Assembly: GCA_001717545.1 (NCBI GenBank)
Contig: CP017039.1
Coordinates: forward strand, 1-64,000
Source: Anaerolineaceae bacterium oral taxon 439
GTDB taxonomy: Bacteria > Chloroflexota > Anaerolineae > Anaerolineales > Anaerolineaceae
Reading direction: 5' to 3'
DNA: 64,000 bases
The notes under the pieces are model-generated. The model did no database searches, had not been told where the DNA came from, and saw only the letters and a list, made by a program, of their open reading frames with translations. Below, one piece after another: positions 41,338 to 49,776 of the stretch. The position numbers and the translations under genes were made by a program. Position 1 is the stretch's first letter, and each line of letters begins with the position of its first letter.

Positions 41338-41343
41338 TATAAT
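41338..41343 (+). promoter_or_regulatory. -10 box of a probably leaderless gene
   Basis: TATAAT ends six bases before the ATG at 41350, which would itself be the transcription start. A TTCAGA -35-like box lies 18 bases upstream. No ribosome site is present. Confidence 0.65.
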
Positions 41344-41349
41344 TAGCGC

Positions 41350-43176
41350 ATGAATAAGAAAATAAGTTTCCTGATTCTCGCCGCGCTGCTGACGCTGAGC
41401 GGCTGCCGGTTACCGACGGAAACGATTCGCGAAGCTGAAAAAGAAATCGACGGAGCGAACGCGCCGAAACGGCTGACAGTCCTGCTGACCGGGATCCCGG
41501 CGAACGTGAACCTTCTCGGGACGTTATCCGAATCCGGGGCGACGATCGCCGACGCGCTTTTCGACGGACCGTTCGACGAGATCAACGGCGAGGAGTTCCC
41601 GGTGATCTTTTCGAGCGTCAGCGTCGAAACGGAAGCTGTCGAAGTCGTTCCCGGCGAAACGATCTACAGCGCCGCCGAACGCGCCGAACCGCTTACGCTG
41701 GACACGCGCGTCATCCCGGCGGATAGCGAGGCTGTCTGCGGTTACAGTAATTGCGGCGTGACGCTGGCGACGCTCCCGCCGGGCGCACCGCTCCGACTGA
41801 CGCGGGCGACGGTAACGTTTATCCTTCGCGACGAGCTCCGCTGGTCAGACGGCGAACCGGTTACGGCGGAGGACGCGGCGCTTTCCTACGAGTTATTCGG
41901 CGCAGGGAGCGGCGCTTCGGAAAGGACCGGGACGTACGAAATCGTCGGCGACCGTTCGCTCCGCTGGGTCGGGATTCCCGGATACGTTCCGGCTCGTCTG
42001 GCCGACGTCTTTCTCGCCCCGATCCCATCGCATTCCTTCCACGGAAAGAGCCTTGAAGAAATTCTTTCAGACCCAACGTTCACTGAGCGTCCGTCAGGCT
42101 GGGGCGCGTATCGTTTCGCTGATTCGAAGCGGGAAGACGGATCGCTTTTTTTAGAACGGAACCCATACTATTTTGGCGGCCCGGCGCCTTACGATGAAAT
42201 CGTCTTCGCAGCGCGGGGCCGCGGCGAGGACAGCTTTGCCTACGCGCTGACCCATGGGAGCGGAACGATCACACAGTCGGGAATCGATTTCAGCGATCGA
42301 ATCGAGCCGCTCTTAGAAGACATTCGCGATCGGAAGCTCAGCGCGTCGATCTATCCGACGCTCGACGTCCGGGAAATTATTTTCAACTTCGAAAGCGCGA
42401 ACCTGCCGTTCCGCGAGCTGATCGCGGACAGCGCGGCCCGAAGCGCGTTAACGCAGTGCGTCGATCGAGCGCGCCTGATCCGGGAAATCGTCTATGGCCA
42501 GTCGGAAATCCCGGTCGCGGCTTACCCGTCGTTCCATGCGCTTTCGGGTGGAGTCGAAGGATATATCGGCTACGATCCGGCGAACGGACGCGAAACGGTC
42601 GCCGCGCTGGGCGGAGAGGGGCTCCCGCTGAAGCTGACGTATATTGCAGGGGAGACGAACCGCCGAACCGCCGCTTTCGTCCGCGACGGCTGGCGGGACT
42701 GCGGATTGGCGGTGGAAATCGAAGAAATCCCGCTTCAGGCGTTCGGACAGCTCCAGCGCGGGGAATTCGACGCGGCGCTGACGCTCCGGCCCGGGGGAGC
42801 GCTCCTCCCCTGCCGCGCGTGGCTCTCAACGGAGCGGCCCGACGACGCCGCGGACGGAAGCGGGATTAACCTGAGCCGGTTCGGCTCGAAGGATGTCGAC
42901 GCTCTCTGCGCCGCGGCGCGGTTCAGCCCGCCGATCGGCGGCGGCGATTCGATGATCCGAACGGCGCAATCGATTTTTAACACCATGGCGATCACGATCC
43001 CGCTGTATTTCGAGCCGCGTTTTGCGCTGACAACGGCGGATGTCTGCGGCGTGGCGTCGGTGATCGGAATGCGCTCGATCCTCTGGAACGTCGAGCGATT
43101 AAGACCGGCGGGGATCGGTGAAGATTGCTACGCGCCGCAGTGGAACGATATTTACCAGCAGCTTTTTATAAATTGA
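41350..43176 (+). CDS. Divergent family 5 solute-binding lipoprotein, orphan
   Basis: The product has 608 residues. The signal peptide ends with lipobox LTLSGC (Cys at about 19). The mature protein keeps the family 5 frame: VTFILRDELRWSDGEPVTAEDAALSYELF, LFLERNPYYFGG, ALTQCVDRARLIREIVYG and a C-terminal RSILWNVERL. It has an unusual N-terminal insert of about 100 residues containing the pair CGYSNC. No permease or ATPase genes are close. With the binding protein at 31529 this makes two orphan family 5 receptors in 12 kb. The gene lacks a ribosome site and appears leaderless. Confidence 0.85.
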   Translation: MNKKISFLILAALLTLSGCRLPTETIREAEKEIDGANAPKRLTVLLTGIPANVNLLGTLSESGATIADALFDGPFDEINGEEFPVIFSSVSVETEAVEVVPGETIYSAAERAEPLTLDTRVIPADSEAVCGYSNCGVTLATLPPGAPLRLTRATVTFILRDELRWSDGEPVTAEDAALSYELFGAGSGASERTGTYEIVGDRSLRWVGIPGYVPARLADVFLAPIPSHSFHGKSLEEILSDPTFTERPSGWGAYRFADSKREDGSLFLERNPYYFGGPAPYDEIVFAARGRGEDSFAYALTHGSGTITQSGIDFSDRIEPLLEDIRDRKLSASIYPTLDVREIIFNFESANLPFRELIADSAARSALTQCVDRARLIREIVYGQSEIPVAAYPSFHALSGGVEGYIGYDPANGRETVAALGGEGLPLKLTYIAGETNRRTAAFVRDGWRDCGLAVEIEEIPLQAFGQLQRGEFDAALTLRPGGALLPCRAWLSTERPDDAADGSGINLSRFGSKDVDALCAAARFSPPIGGGDSMIRTAQSIFNTMAITIPLYFEPRFALTTADVCGVASVIGMRSILWNVERLRPAGIGEDCYAPQWNDIYQQLFIN

Positions 43177-43226
43177 TGAACCGTTTTCGAAAATGATCCG
43201 TATATGAAAATAAGGAGTCAGAAAAG

Positions 43227-43574
43227 ATGAAAAAATTATATCGAAGCTCACAGGATCGGATTATCGCTGGCGTCTGCGGCGGGTTGGCGGAATATCTGGA
43301 ATTAGATCCTTCATTAGTACGGCTGGTTTTCTGCGTCCTGTCGATCCTTGGCGCGGGCGGCTTCTTTGTCGTCTTGTACGTGGCGATCATGCTGATCGTC
43401 CCGGTCAATCCGGGTCCCGCCGGTCAGCAGACGGTAAATTATTCGACCGTAAACGAATCGGTCCGGTACCACGATGGGACGCGCGAAGAGGCGGGCAGCG
43501 TCGTTATTGAGGGCAAACGCCCGGGCGGAGCGCCCGAAAACAGCGATCATTCGAACGAATCGGTCCTGAAATAA
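43227..43574 (+). CDS. PspC-domain membrane protein
   Basis: The product has 115 residues. Residues 1-62 are a complete PspC domain: KKLYRSSQDRIIAGVCGGLAEYLELDPSLVRL then one membrane helix FCVLSILGAGGFFVVLYVAIMLIV. The C-terminal 50 residues are polar and probably disordered. PspC proteins take part in envelope-stress sensing; no pspA is nearby. The ribosome site AAGGAG stands well before the ATG. It is followed 32 bases later by a tiny membrane peptide gene in the same transcript. Confidence 0.9.
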   Translation: MKKLYRSSQDRIIAGVCGGLAEYLELDPSLVRLVFCVLSILGAGGFFVVLYVAIMLIVPVNPGPAGQQTVNYSTVNESVRYHDGTREEAGSVVIEGKRPGGAPENSDHSNESVLK

Positions 43575-43606
43575 AGTTCGAGCGCGCCGAACGAATGGGA
43601 GGAATA

Positions 43607-43696
43607 ATGTGGATCGTTATTTTCGGATTTTGGACGGCGCTGACCGGAGGAATCGTTATTACGGGATTGATCAAAGAAAACGCCCGAACGCCCTGA
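43607..43696 (+). CDS. 29-residue single-helix membrane peptide
   Basis: The frame from ATG 43607 to TGA 43694-43696 encodes 29 residues starting MWIVIFGFWTALTGGIVITG and ending LIKENARTP. This is one membrane helix with a short polar tail. A near-perfect ribosome site GGGAGGA ends three bases before the ATG. The gene follows pspC and is closed by a terminator at 43738, supporting it as a real small gene. Function is unknown; a partner or regulator of PspC is a guess. Confidence 0.6.
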   Translation: MWIVIFGFWTALTGGIVITGLIKENARTP

Positions 43697-43737
43697 GCCG
43701 AGGCGCACCCTGCGTCAAGCGTATCCGTACCATACAG

Positions 43738-43777
43738 AAAGAGCAACGAAAAAGGGAAATCCTCGCTGCTCTTTTTT
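43738..43777 (+). terminator. Terminator after the pspC unit
   Basis: AAAGAGCA (43738-43745) pairs with TGCTCTTT (43767-43774) with additional inner pairing, followed by T residues. It also lies in the path of minus-strand gdhA transcription. Confidence 0.8.
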
Positions 43778-43806
43778 CAACAACCCGTTCAGTACCGAAG
43801 CCGGGA

Positions 43807-45093
43807 TCAGACCCAGCCGCGCGCTTTCATCGCGTTGACAACGCGTTCGATCGCGACCATGTACGCCGCGTCGCGCATGTAAACCTTGGACGAAGCCTGC
43901 TTATCGTAGACCGAATTGAACGCGTTCGTCATCTTTTCATCCAGCCGTTCGAGGACGGTCTCCTCCGACCAGTAGAAGTTCGCGTCGTTCTGAACGCCTT
44001 CAAAATAGGAGCAGGTAACGCCGCCGCAGTTGCAGAGGAAATCCGGAATCATGAAGATCCCACGCGACTTGATCACGTCATCCGCCTCGATCATCGTCGG
44101 CCCGTTCGCGGCTTCGGCGATAACTTTGACGTTCTTACTGATTTTATCGACGTTATCGGCGCGAATCTGTCCTTCGAGCGCGGCAGGGACGAGAACGTCG
44201 ACGTCGAGACCCAGCCAGTATTCGCCGTCATGGACCTGATAACCGGCTTCGATCGCTTTCGCGCGATCGACCATTCCATACGCATCCGTAATTGACATCA
44301 GGAAGCGCGGATCGACGCCATCTTCCTTATAGTAAGAATAGCTGACCTTATCGACCCGATCCCAGCAGGTTACGCATTTCACGACCATGCCGAGACGGTT
44401 GATAAGATTCGTCGCAGTGTACTGGCCAACGTTGCCGAAGCCCTGGATCGACGCGGTCATACCTTTCGAATTCAGCCCCAGCTTCTTCAGCGCTTCGCGA
44501 ATGCAGATCATGACGCCGAAGCCTGTCGCCTGCGTCCGGCCGAGCGAACCGCCCGCGCCGAGCGGTTTCCCGGTCACGACGCCGGGCGTAAACGAGCCGG
44601 AAAGCTGACTGTACTCGTCCATGAACCAGCACATCATCTGAGCATTGGTTCCCATATCCGGGGCGGGAACGTCCGTCCGCGGGCCAAAATTCTTCCAGAG
44701 CGCGCGAACGTAAGCGCGAACGAGGCGCTCCTTTTCACCGGCGCTGAGCGTCGTCGGATCAACGACGATTCCGCCTTTCCCGCCGCCGAGCGGAATATCC
44801 GCGACCGCCGTTTTCCAGGTCATCCAGGTCGCTAAAGCCCGGACCGTGTCGAACGTCTCGGCCGCGGAGAAGCGCATCCCACCCTTATTCGGGCCGCGGG
44901 AATCGTTATGCTGAACGCGGAAGCCCTCAAAGACTTTCGTTTCGCCGTTATCCATCCTGACGGGAATGCGAACATGATATTCGCGCATCGGCCAACGGAG
45001 TAAATCCCGGACGTTATTACCGAGTCCAAGCATGTCCGCTACGTGATCAAACTGTTTTTGGGCAAGGGTAAAGGGGTTGATTAAATCGCTCAT
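43807..45093 (-). CDS. gdhA: Glutamate dehydrogenase (NAD(P)-dependent, hexameric type)
   Basis: The product has 428 residues. It interconverts glutamate with 2-oxoglutarate and ammonia. Clear motifs are GPNKGGMRF and PLGGGKGGIVVDP (substrate lysines), GPRTDVPAPDMGTN (catalytic Asp), GRTQATGFGVMICI, the nucleotide fingerprint GFGNVG, and PAALEGQI with EAANGP. Length and motif order fit the GdhA/GudB/RocG group of about 420 residues; coenzyme choice is not decidable. The AAAGGAG site is rather far (13 bases) from the ATG. A TACAAT -10 candidate (45148-45153) and a palindromic operator (45192-45206) lie upstream. Confidence 0.96.
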   Translation of the reverse strand: MSDLINPFTLAQKQFDHVADMLGLGNNVRDLLRWPMREYHVRIPVRMDNGETKVFEGFRVQHNDSRGPNKGGMRFSAAETFDTVRALATWMTWKTAVADIPLGGGKGGIVVDPTTLSAGEKERLVRAYVRALWKNFGPRTDVPAPDMGTNAQMMCWFMDEYSQLSGSFTPGVVTGKPLGAGGSLGRTQATGFGVMICIREALKKLGLNSKGMTASIQGFGNVGQYTATNLINRLGMVVKCVTCWDRVDKVSYSYYKEDGVDPRFLMSITDAYGMVDRAKAIEAGYQVHDGEYWLGLDVDVLVPAALEGQIRADNVDKISKNVKVIAEAANGPTMIEADDVIKSRGIFMIPDFLCNCGGVTCSYFEGVQNDANFYWSEETVLERLDEKMTNAFNSVYDKQASSKVYMRDAAYMVAIERVVNAMKARGWV

Positions 45094-45191
45094 ACTGTTT
45101 TCAAATCTCCTTTGAACAATGAAATCCAGAAAACTTTCCTTGTCGAAATTGTAACAAACCTGCCGCCGATTCCCTACTGATTAACCGTCCT

Positions 45192-45206
45192 ATTTGTCAG
45201 ACAAAT
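45192..45206. promoter_or_regulatory. Palindromic operator candidate upstream of gdhA
   Basis: ATTTGTC-A-GACAAAT is a perfect 7+1+7 dyad. It is about 100 bases upstream of the gdhA ATG and about 40 bases upstream of the presumed -10 box, suited to an activator or repressor site. The regulator is not known. Confidence 0.6.
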
Positions 45207-45253
45207 GTCACATCTTTTTGGGGATGCGAACAGGAGTCAAGGGCGCGCAATAT

Positions 45254-46144
45254 CTACCCTTCAACTAACGCTAATAAATTCTCACGGCAGATTTTGTTGT
45301 ACGCCTTCTGACTAATTCGTCCGTTTTCAACGCCTTCGTCCAAAAAATGAGACAGTTCGCGATAGTTTTTAATCGTGCAATAATCAACGCCAAAAAACAG
45401 TTTATCCTGAAACTCCTCTAAAAATTTATAGCCAAATTCCGGGTCTCGCATGATCGCGTTTTCACCGGAACCGGCGGAAAGGTCAGCCAGCATATTCGGA
45501 TAATTCCGCATGAGCTCCACAACGCGACCGCCGGGAGTAACCGGCGTCTTCTGATCGCGCCCCCGGTTTTCAACCGTGCAGTCTCCGCTGATTTCCGACC
45601 ACCATTTATGACTATGCCCAATCAGTCTCAATTTCGGAAATTTCTGAAGCGTCGCTTCGATATTATATAAACCGAGTCCGTCAACAATCCCATAATCGTC
45701 ACCCTGCCAGCCAATATGGAACAAAATCGGCAAATCACATTTCTGCGCATGATAAAAAGCGTTTTGCATCAAGGGATCTTCAACTGGAAGGTTCGCGGTA
45801 AACTCGCCAATACCTTTTGCGCCAAGCGACTTGTAATACATTAGAATAATTGATAAGTCCGAACGCGGATGATTTTCAATCCATCGCGGATCAATATTGC
45901 AGAACCACCAGCCAATCGTTTCCGGATACATTTCAGAGGCGATCCGAGCTTCGCGATTGGTAAACTGATCCGACATATGCTCCGGCGAAACGAGAGGCAG
46001 CGCAACTCCTTTCTCAACACCAATTTTGTCATACATCCCGCGCAACTCTTCGCAGGTTAATCCCATATCCTGGCCGCCTGCCATACAAGGGTACGTTTTT
46101 TCCAGCAACACGTGCGCATGAATATCCAATTTCTTTATTATCAT
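45254..46144 (-). CDS. Amidohydrolase-2 family metal-dependent hydrolase
   Basis: The product has 296 residues with a TIM-barrel. The N-terminal HxH metal site is KLDIHAHVLL. Further likely ligands are H in ILFHIGWQ, H in LIGHSHKWW and D in FFGVDYC near the end. The family includes decarboxylases and lactonases of uronates, inositol derivatives or aromatic acids. It is the last gene of the minus-strand Afu-like transporter operon, so it probably acts on the imported compound or a derivative. The substrate cannot be identified. Confidence 0.82.
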   Translation of the reverse strand: MIIKKLDIHAHVLLEKTYPCMAGGQDMGLTCEELRGMYDKIGVEKGVALPLVSPEHMSDQFTNREARIASEMYPETIGWWFCNIDPRWIENHPRSDLSIILMYYKSLGAKGIGEFTANLPVEDPLMQNAFYHAQKCDLPILFHIGWQGDDYGIVDGLGLYNIEATLQKFPKLRLIGHSHKWWSEISGDCTVENRGRDQKTPVTPGGRVVELMRNYPNMLADLSAGSGENAIMRDPEFGYKFLEEFQDKLFFGVDYCTIKNYRELSHFLDEGVENGRISQKAYNKICRENLLALVEG

Positions 46145-46245
46145 ATTTCATCCTCATTTTCAAGATTAGCGTTTCCGTACAGCAAAAAGGAAATCTCCGA
46201 TTCTCTTATAAATAATTATCAATCCGAGTGAACTCCCGAAGCAGC

Positions 46246-47130
46246 TCAGGCAGCTCGTTCTTTCTTCCAGGGAGGAACGCTCGGCAAACATCTGTCAAAC
46301 CTGACCAGCTGTTCCTCCTGCGCAGCGCCGCTATACCTCTGGTAGTAAAAATCGTCAATACCCTGCAAATAAAACGCCTTCCAGGAATTTATCTCATCGA
46401 GCGGACGAATCGGAAAAAACAGGATCGAATTATCAGCCGCAGCCTTCCAGTCGCCAGGCGCATCCCCAATCATAATCGCGTGATCAGCGTGATAAAAATC
46501 TTTGACCGCCGCAATAATCTCTTTCTTACTGCCGTCTTCCTGCGCGCCCAGAAACGTTACAAATTGGTCAAGCCCATGCTCACGCCATTCTTTCACCAAG
46601 GCTTCTCGCGGCGTCGCCGATACAATGACAATATCCGCGAACTCGCTCAGCTTTTCAAGACTTTCCCGAACAAACGGGAAAGGAGGGATCCCATAGACCA
46701 TCTTCGCGACATTCCGATTCATTTCATAAGACCAATCAAGCGCTCTCACCAGTTCGGCTTCGTCGCTTCGCTTTGACAGCGCTTCGTTATTAAGGATCGG
46801 AGCCGTTTCGACCCAGCGGCGAAACTGACCATATTCAGGCATTTTAAATCCGCGGTCCCTGACTTCATCCCGTTCACGAAGCAAATCCAAAACCCGGATA
46901 ATTGCATGAAACCGACTGCAGCCCCGCGTCTTAGAATACAAATTAACAAATTCCCACGCCTCCCTTGCCAGGCTTGAAACAGCTTGCAATTCCCATTTAT
47001 AGATCGTAGCAGGACAGAAGCACTCTTTATGCTTGATCTCCATCGTATCGAACGCGCATCCGTCAGAATCGATGCAAACCAAAAAATTACGTTTCGCTAT
47101 ATACGGGTTCTTCGAAAGATCAACGATCAT
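46246..47130 (-). CDS. HAD-superfamily hydrolase (phosphatase)
   Basis: The product has 294 residues. HAD motif I is FLVCIDSDGCAFDT, motif II VIVSATPRE, and motif IV MIGDAPGDWKAA, with a large helical cap (about 50-180). It is probably a phosphatase for a sugar phosphate or related metabolite. The start at 47130 is preferred over a longer frame; it follows GAGGGAT and lies just one base after the stop of the upstream HAD gene, so the two are coupled. The unusual CIDSDGCAFDTME motif I keeps both catalytic aspartates. Confidence 0.82.
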   Translation of the reverse strand: MIVDLSKNPYIAKRNFLVCIDSDGCAFDTMEIKHKECFCPATIYKWELQAVSSLAREAWEFVNLYSKTRGCSRFHAIIRVLDLLRERDEVRDRGFKMPEYGQFRRWVETAPILNNEALSKRSDEAELVRALDWSYEMNRNVAKMVYGIPPFPFVRESLEKLSEFADIVIVSATPREALVKEWREHGLDQFVTFLGAQEDGSKKEIIAAVKDFYHADHAIMIGDAPGDWKAAADNSILFFPIRPLDEINSWKAFYLQGIDDFYYQRYSGAAQEEQLVRFDRCLPSVPPWKKERAA

Positions 47131-47131
47131 T

Positions 47132-47986
47132 TTATCCCTCGCCCAGGATATACTTCTCAATTGCCTTCGCGAAGCCATCCCGGTCCGATCGATCCGTTAT
47201 AACGTCGGCAATTTCTTTCAGCTTAGCGTCAGCGTTTTCCATCGCGACCCCCAACGCTGCCCGGCTAATCATGGAGCTGTCCATTCCCATGGAGTCCCCA
47301 ATGCTCATTACGTTTTCAAACGTAAGGCCTAAACGTCCCAAAATCGCCTCAATCGCCTTAACTCGATCGGTCGCAGTGCTGTAAAATTGAATATCCTGCG
47401 TCGAGCCGTCTAAAAATTCTACGTAAGGTCTTTCTTTCAAGCCTTGAATAATCGGCTGTTGCATGTCCTCCCGAACGCCATACAGATTAATTTTCTCAAT
47501 TCCAATATGCTGCTCAAGAAAGAAATCGGACAATTTTCCATAAATTCCAATCTGCTTCCCAGATTCGAGATACCAAACGTGATGAGGCGGGACGGCGTAC
47601 TTCCATAATTCATCCAGAATCTCCTGCTCAAAGTAGAGGCGACCTTCCGCGGCGACCTCGCTATATATCTGACGACCTTCATAAAGGGCGCAGAGCTCCG
47701 CAGATTGCTCCAGCGTAAACGTTGCCTTATACAGAATTTCACCGGTCAGCCGATCGATAACGCGAGAACCAGCAGCCGTAACCCAATATCGAAAAATCTG
47801 ATTCCCATCAATTTGGGGCGGAAACATATCCGCACTGCGTCCCGAGCAAGGGACGCAATAAATCCCTCTCTTCGCGCATTCTCGGAGAGCCCGCATATTA
47901 CGAAAGCTCAGCCAGGTCTGGTCTTTTTGAAGCGATGTCCCGTCAAAATCGATCGTGATCAATTTGATTTTACTGCTGTCAAACAT
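47132..47986 (-). CDS. Cof-type HAD-IIB phosphatase
   Basis: The product has 284 residues. Motif I is LITIDFDGTSLQ, motif II CVPCSGRSADMF, and motif IV SIGDSMGMDSSMISRA. A C2-type cap lies between, as in Cof/YidA sugar-phosphate phosphatases. The ribosome site GGAGGGG is well placed. It is coupled to the second HAD gene and follows the ABC permease. Two phosphatases in a transporter operon fit import of a phosphorylated sugar or release of product phosphate (inference). Confidence 0.88.
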   Translation of the reverse strand: MFDSSKIKLITIDFDGTSLQKDQTWLSFRNMRALRECAKRGIYCVPCSGRSADMFPPQIDGNQIFRYWVTAAGSRVIDRLTGEILYKATFTLEQSAELCALYEGRQIYSEVAAEGRLYFEQEILDELWKYAVPPHHVWYLESGKQIGIYGKLSDFFLEQHIGIEKINLYGVREDMQQPIIQGLKERPYVEFLDGSTQDIQFYSTATDRVKAIEAILGRLGLTFENVMSIGDSMGMDSSMISRAALGVAMENADAKLKEIADVITDRSDRDGFAKAIEKYILGEG

Positions 47987-48015
47987 ATTTTGAACCCCTC
48001 CAAAGCAAATATAAA

Positions 48016-49776
48016 TTACATATCAATATCAGCGTTTCCGGTCAGCCTGAAAAATAACAGCATTGACCCAACAACCATAACAATCAACATGGTTGAAAGC
48101 GCTGAGGCAACTCCATAAGCGCCACGGCTAACCTGATGAAATAAAGATACAGACAAAGTCGCAGTTTTAGCGCTATACAGCATCAATGTAGAAGATAACT
48201 CCTGAATAAGGGTAATCCAACTCAGAATCGCGCCCGATATAATCCCCGAAGTCATCACTGGCATAGTGATATTAAAGAAAGTTGGCACCGAACCATACCC
48301 CAAAGACATCGAAGCCTCTTCGATTCCGGGATTCATCTGCCGAAGAATGGACGCGCTTGATCTCAGCGTATAGGGCATGCGCCGAACAATATACGCGATA
48401 ACAATAATCGCTCCCGTTCCGCCCAAGGCTAAGAAGTTGAGAGAGTCTTTCGTAAGCGTAATCATATGCCCCAGGATACGGATCGTCCTTTCATCCGCGA
48501 TTCGCTGCGCAGTTTCTTCAGAGAATGACATTGGAATTCCGATTCCATTGTTATAGCAAATCAGAAGCATCAGGCCAAAAATGACCCCGGATAAAACGTA
48601 AGGTATCTGTGCGCATGTATCAAGAACCCGCGAGAAAACGTTCCTCCGCCGTACAGTGATATAGGCAAACATAGTCCCGAAAATAACGATAAAGACCAGC
48701 GCGGCAAGCGCAAATTTAAGCGTATTAACCAGCGACGATCCCATTTTATTCCAAGCATCGACATAATTTTTCAAAGTCCATGCATCCTTGATGATGCCAT
48801 GCTTAACTTCGCGAAATGAAAGAACCGTACAATAAAGGACAGGGAGCAACGCGAGAAAAGTAACCAGATAAACATAAAAGTGGGCTGCGATATTCCCGAT
48901 TCCTGTAATTTTCTTCGCGACAGGCGGATTCAGCATACTCATATTGTAGTTTTTTCGGCTAAAATGCATTTGCAACAGGAATACTACAATCGCGACAAGG
49001 ATCATAACAAAAGCAATAGAGGAAGAAAAGAAGGCATCAGATCCCTCCTCGCTTAGCCATTCGTTATAAACCAGCACGGGCATCGTTGTAAACCCTTCGC
49101 CAATTAAACGAGGAGTACCATAATCAGCAAACGCCCGAAGAAAAACGATCGCCCCACCAGCGAGAATTGTCGGCGTTACCAACGGAAGGCTGACCTTAAG
49201 AACTTTTTTAAGACCATGATCGCCGAGGCTTTCAGCCGCCTCAATCAGCGTCGCGTCAACTTTTTTCAGCGCCCCTTTTGTATACATATAAATATAAATA
49301 AAAAGGTGAAGCGTAAAAACAATCATAATCCCGGTAAAGCCATAAATACTCGGGAGCTTAATACCGTGAGACGCAAAAAACTTCGTGACACTTCCCGCGC
49401 GTCCGAACATCAAAATCCAGGAATAAGCGCCAATAAAAGGCGGCGAAAACATCGAGACAACGATCAGCACATTGATGACCCTGGATCCGAATATTTTAAT
49501 ATTCGTTGTGATATACGCTAAAGAAACCCCAATAACTGAAGCAAGAATCGTCGAAACGATCGTCACTTTGATCGAATTCCAGATAGCCTGCCGATAATAA
49601 TCGGTAGATACGAACTTGACGAAGTTTGAAAGTGAAAAGTGCCCAGGATTATCTACCGACTGAAAAGCGTTCGTGACCAGATGCGTAATCGGATAAATTA
49701 AAAAAAGCCCGAAGAAAATCAATGCAACAAAGGTCATGAAGCTCCAGAAATCGATCCGATAACGCTTATTGAACAT
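48016..49776 (-). CDS. Double-domain ABC permease of the Fbp/Afu (ferric-iron or sugar-phosphate) type
   Basis: The product has 586 residues with twelve membrane helices, a tandem duplication of a six-helix unit. Each half has its EAA loop: EAAESLGDHGLKKVLKVSLP at about 195 and EEASMSLGYGSVPTFFNITM at about 490. This fused architecture is typical for FbpB, AfuB and phosphonate-related permeases. The start overlaps the ATPase gene by 11 bases. Substrate must be judged from context; see the adjoining binding protein and phosphatases. Confidence 0.9.
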   Translation of the reverse strand: MFNKRYRIDFWSFMTFVALIFFGLFLIYPITHLVTNAFQSVDNPGHFSLSNFVKFVSTDYYRQAIWNSIKVTIVSTILASVIGVSLAYITTNIKIFGSRVINVLIVVSMFSPPFIGAYSWILMFGRAGSVTKFFASHGIKLPSIYGFTGIMIVFTLHLFIYIYMYTKGALKKVDATLIEAAESLGDHGLKKVLKVSLPLVTPTILAGGAIVFLRAFADYGTPRLIGEGFTTMPVLVYNEWLSEEGSDAFFSSSIAFVMILVAIVVFLLQMHFSRKNYNMSMLNPPVAKKITGIGNIAAHFYVYLVTFLALLPVLYCTVLSFREVKHGIIKDAWTLKNYVDAWNKMGSSLVNTLKFALAALVFIVIFGTMFAYITVRRRNVFSRVLDTCAQIPYVLSGVIFGLMLLICYNNGIGIPMSFSEETAQRIADERTIRILGHMITLTKDSLNFLALGGTGAIIVIAYIVRRMPYTLRSSASILRQMNPGIEEASMSLGYGSVPTFFNITMPVMTSGIISGAILSWITLIQELSSTLMLYSAKTATLSVSLFHQVSRGAYGVASALSTMLIVMVVGSMLLFFRLTGNADIDM

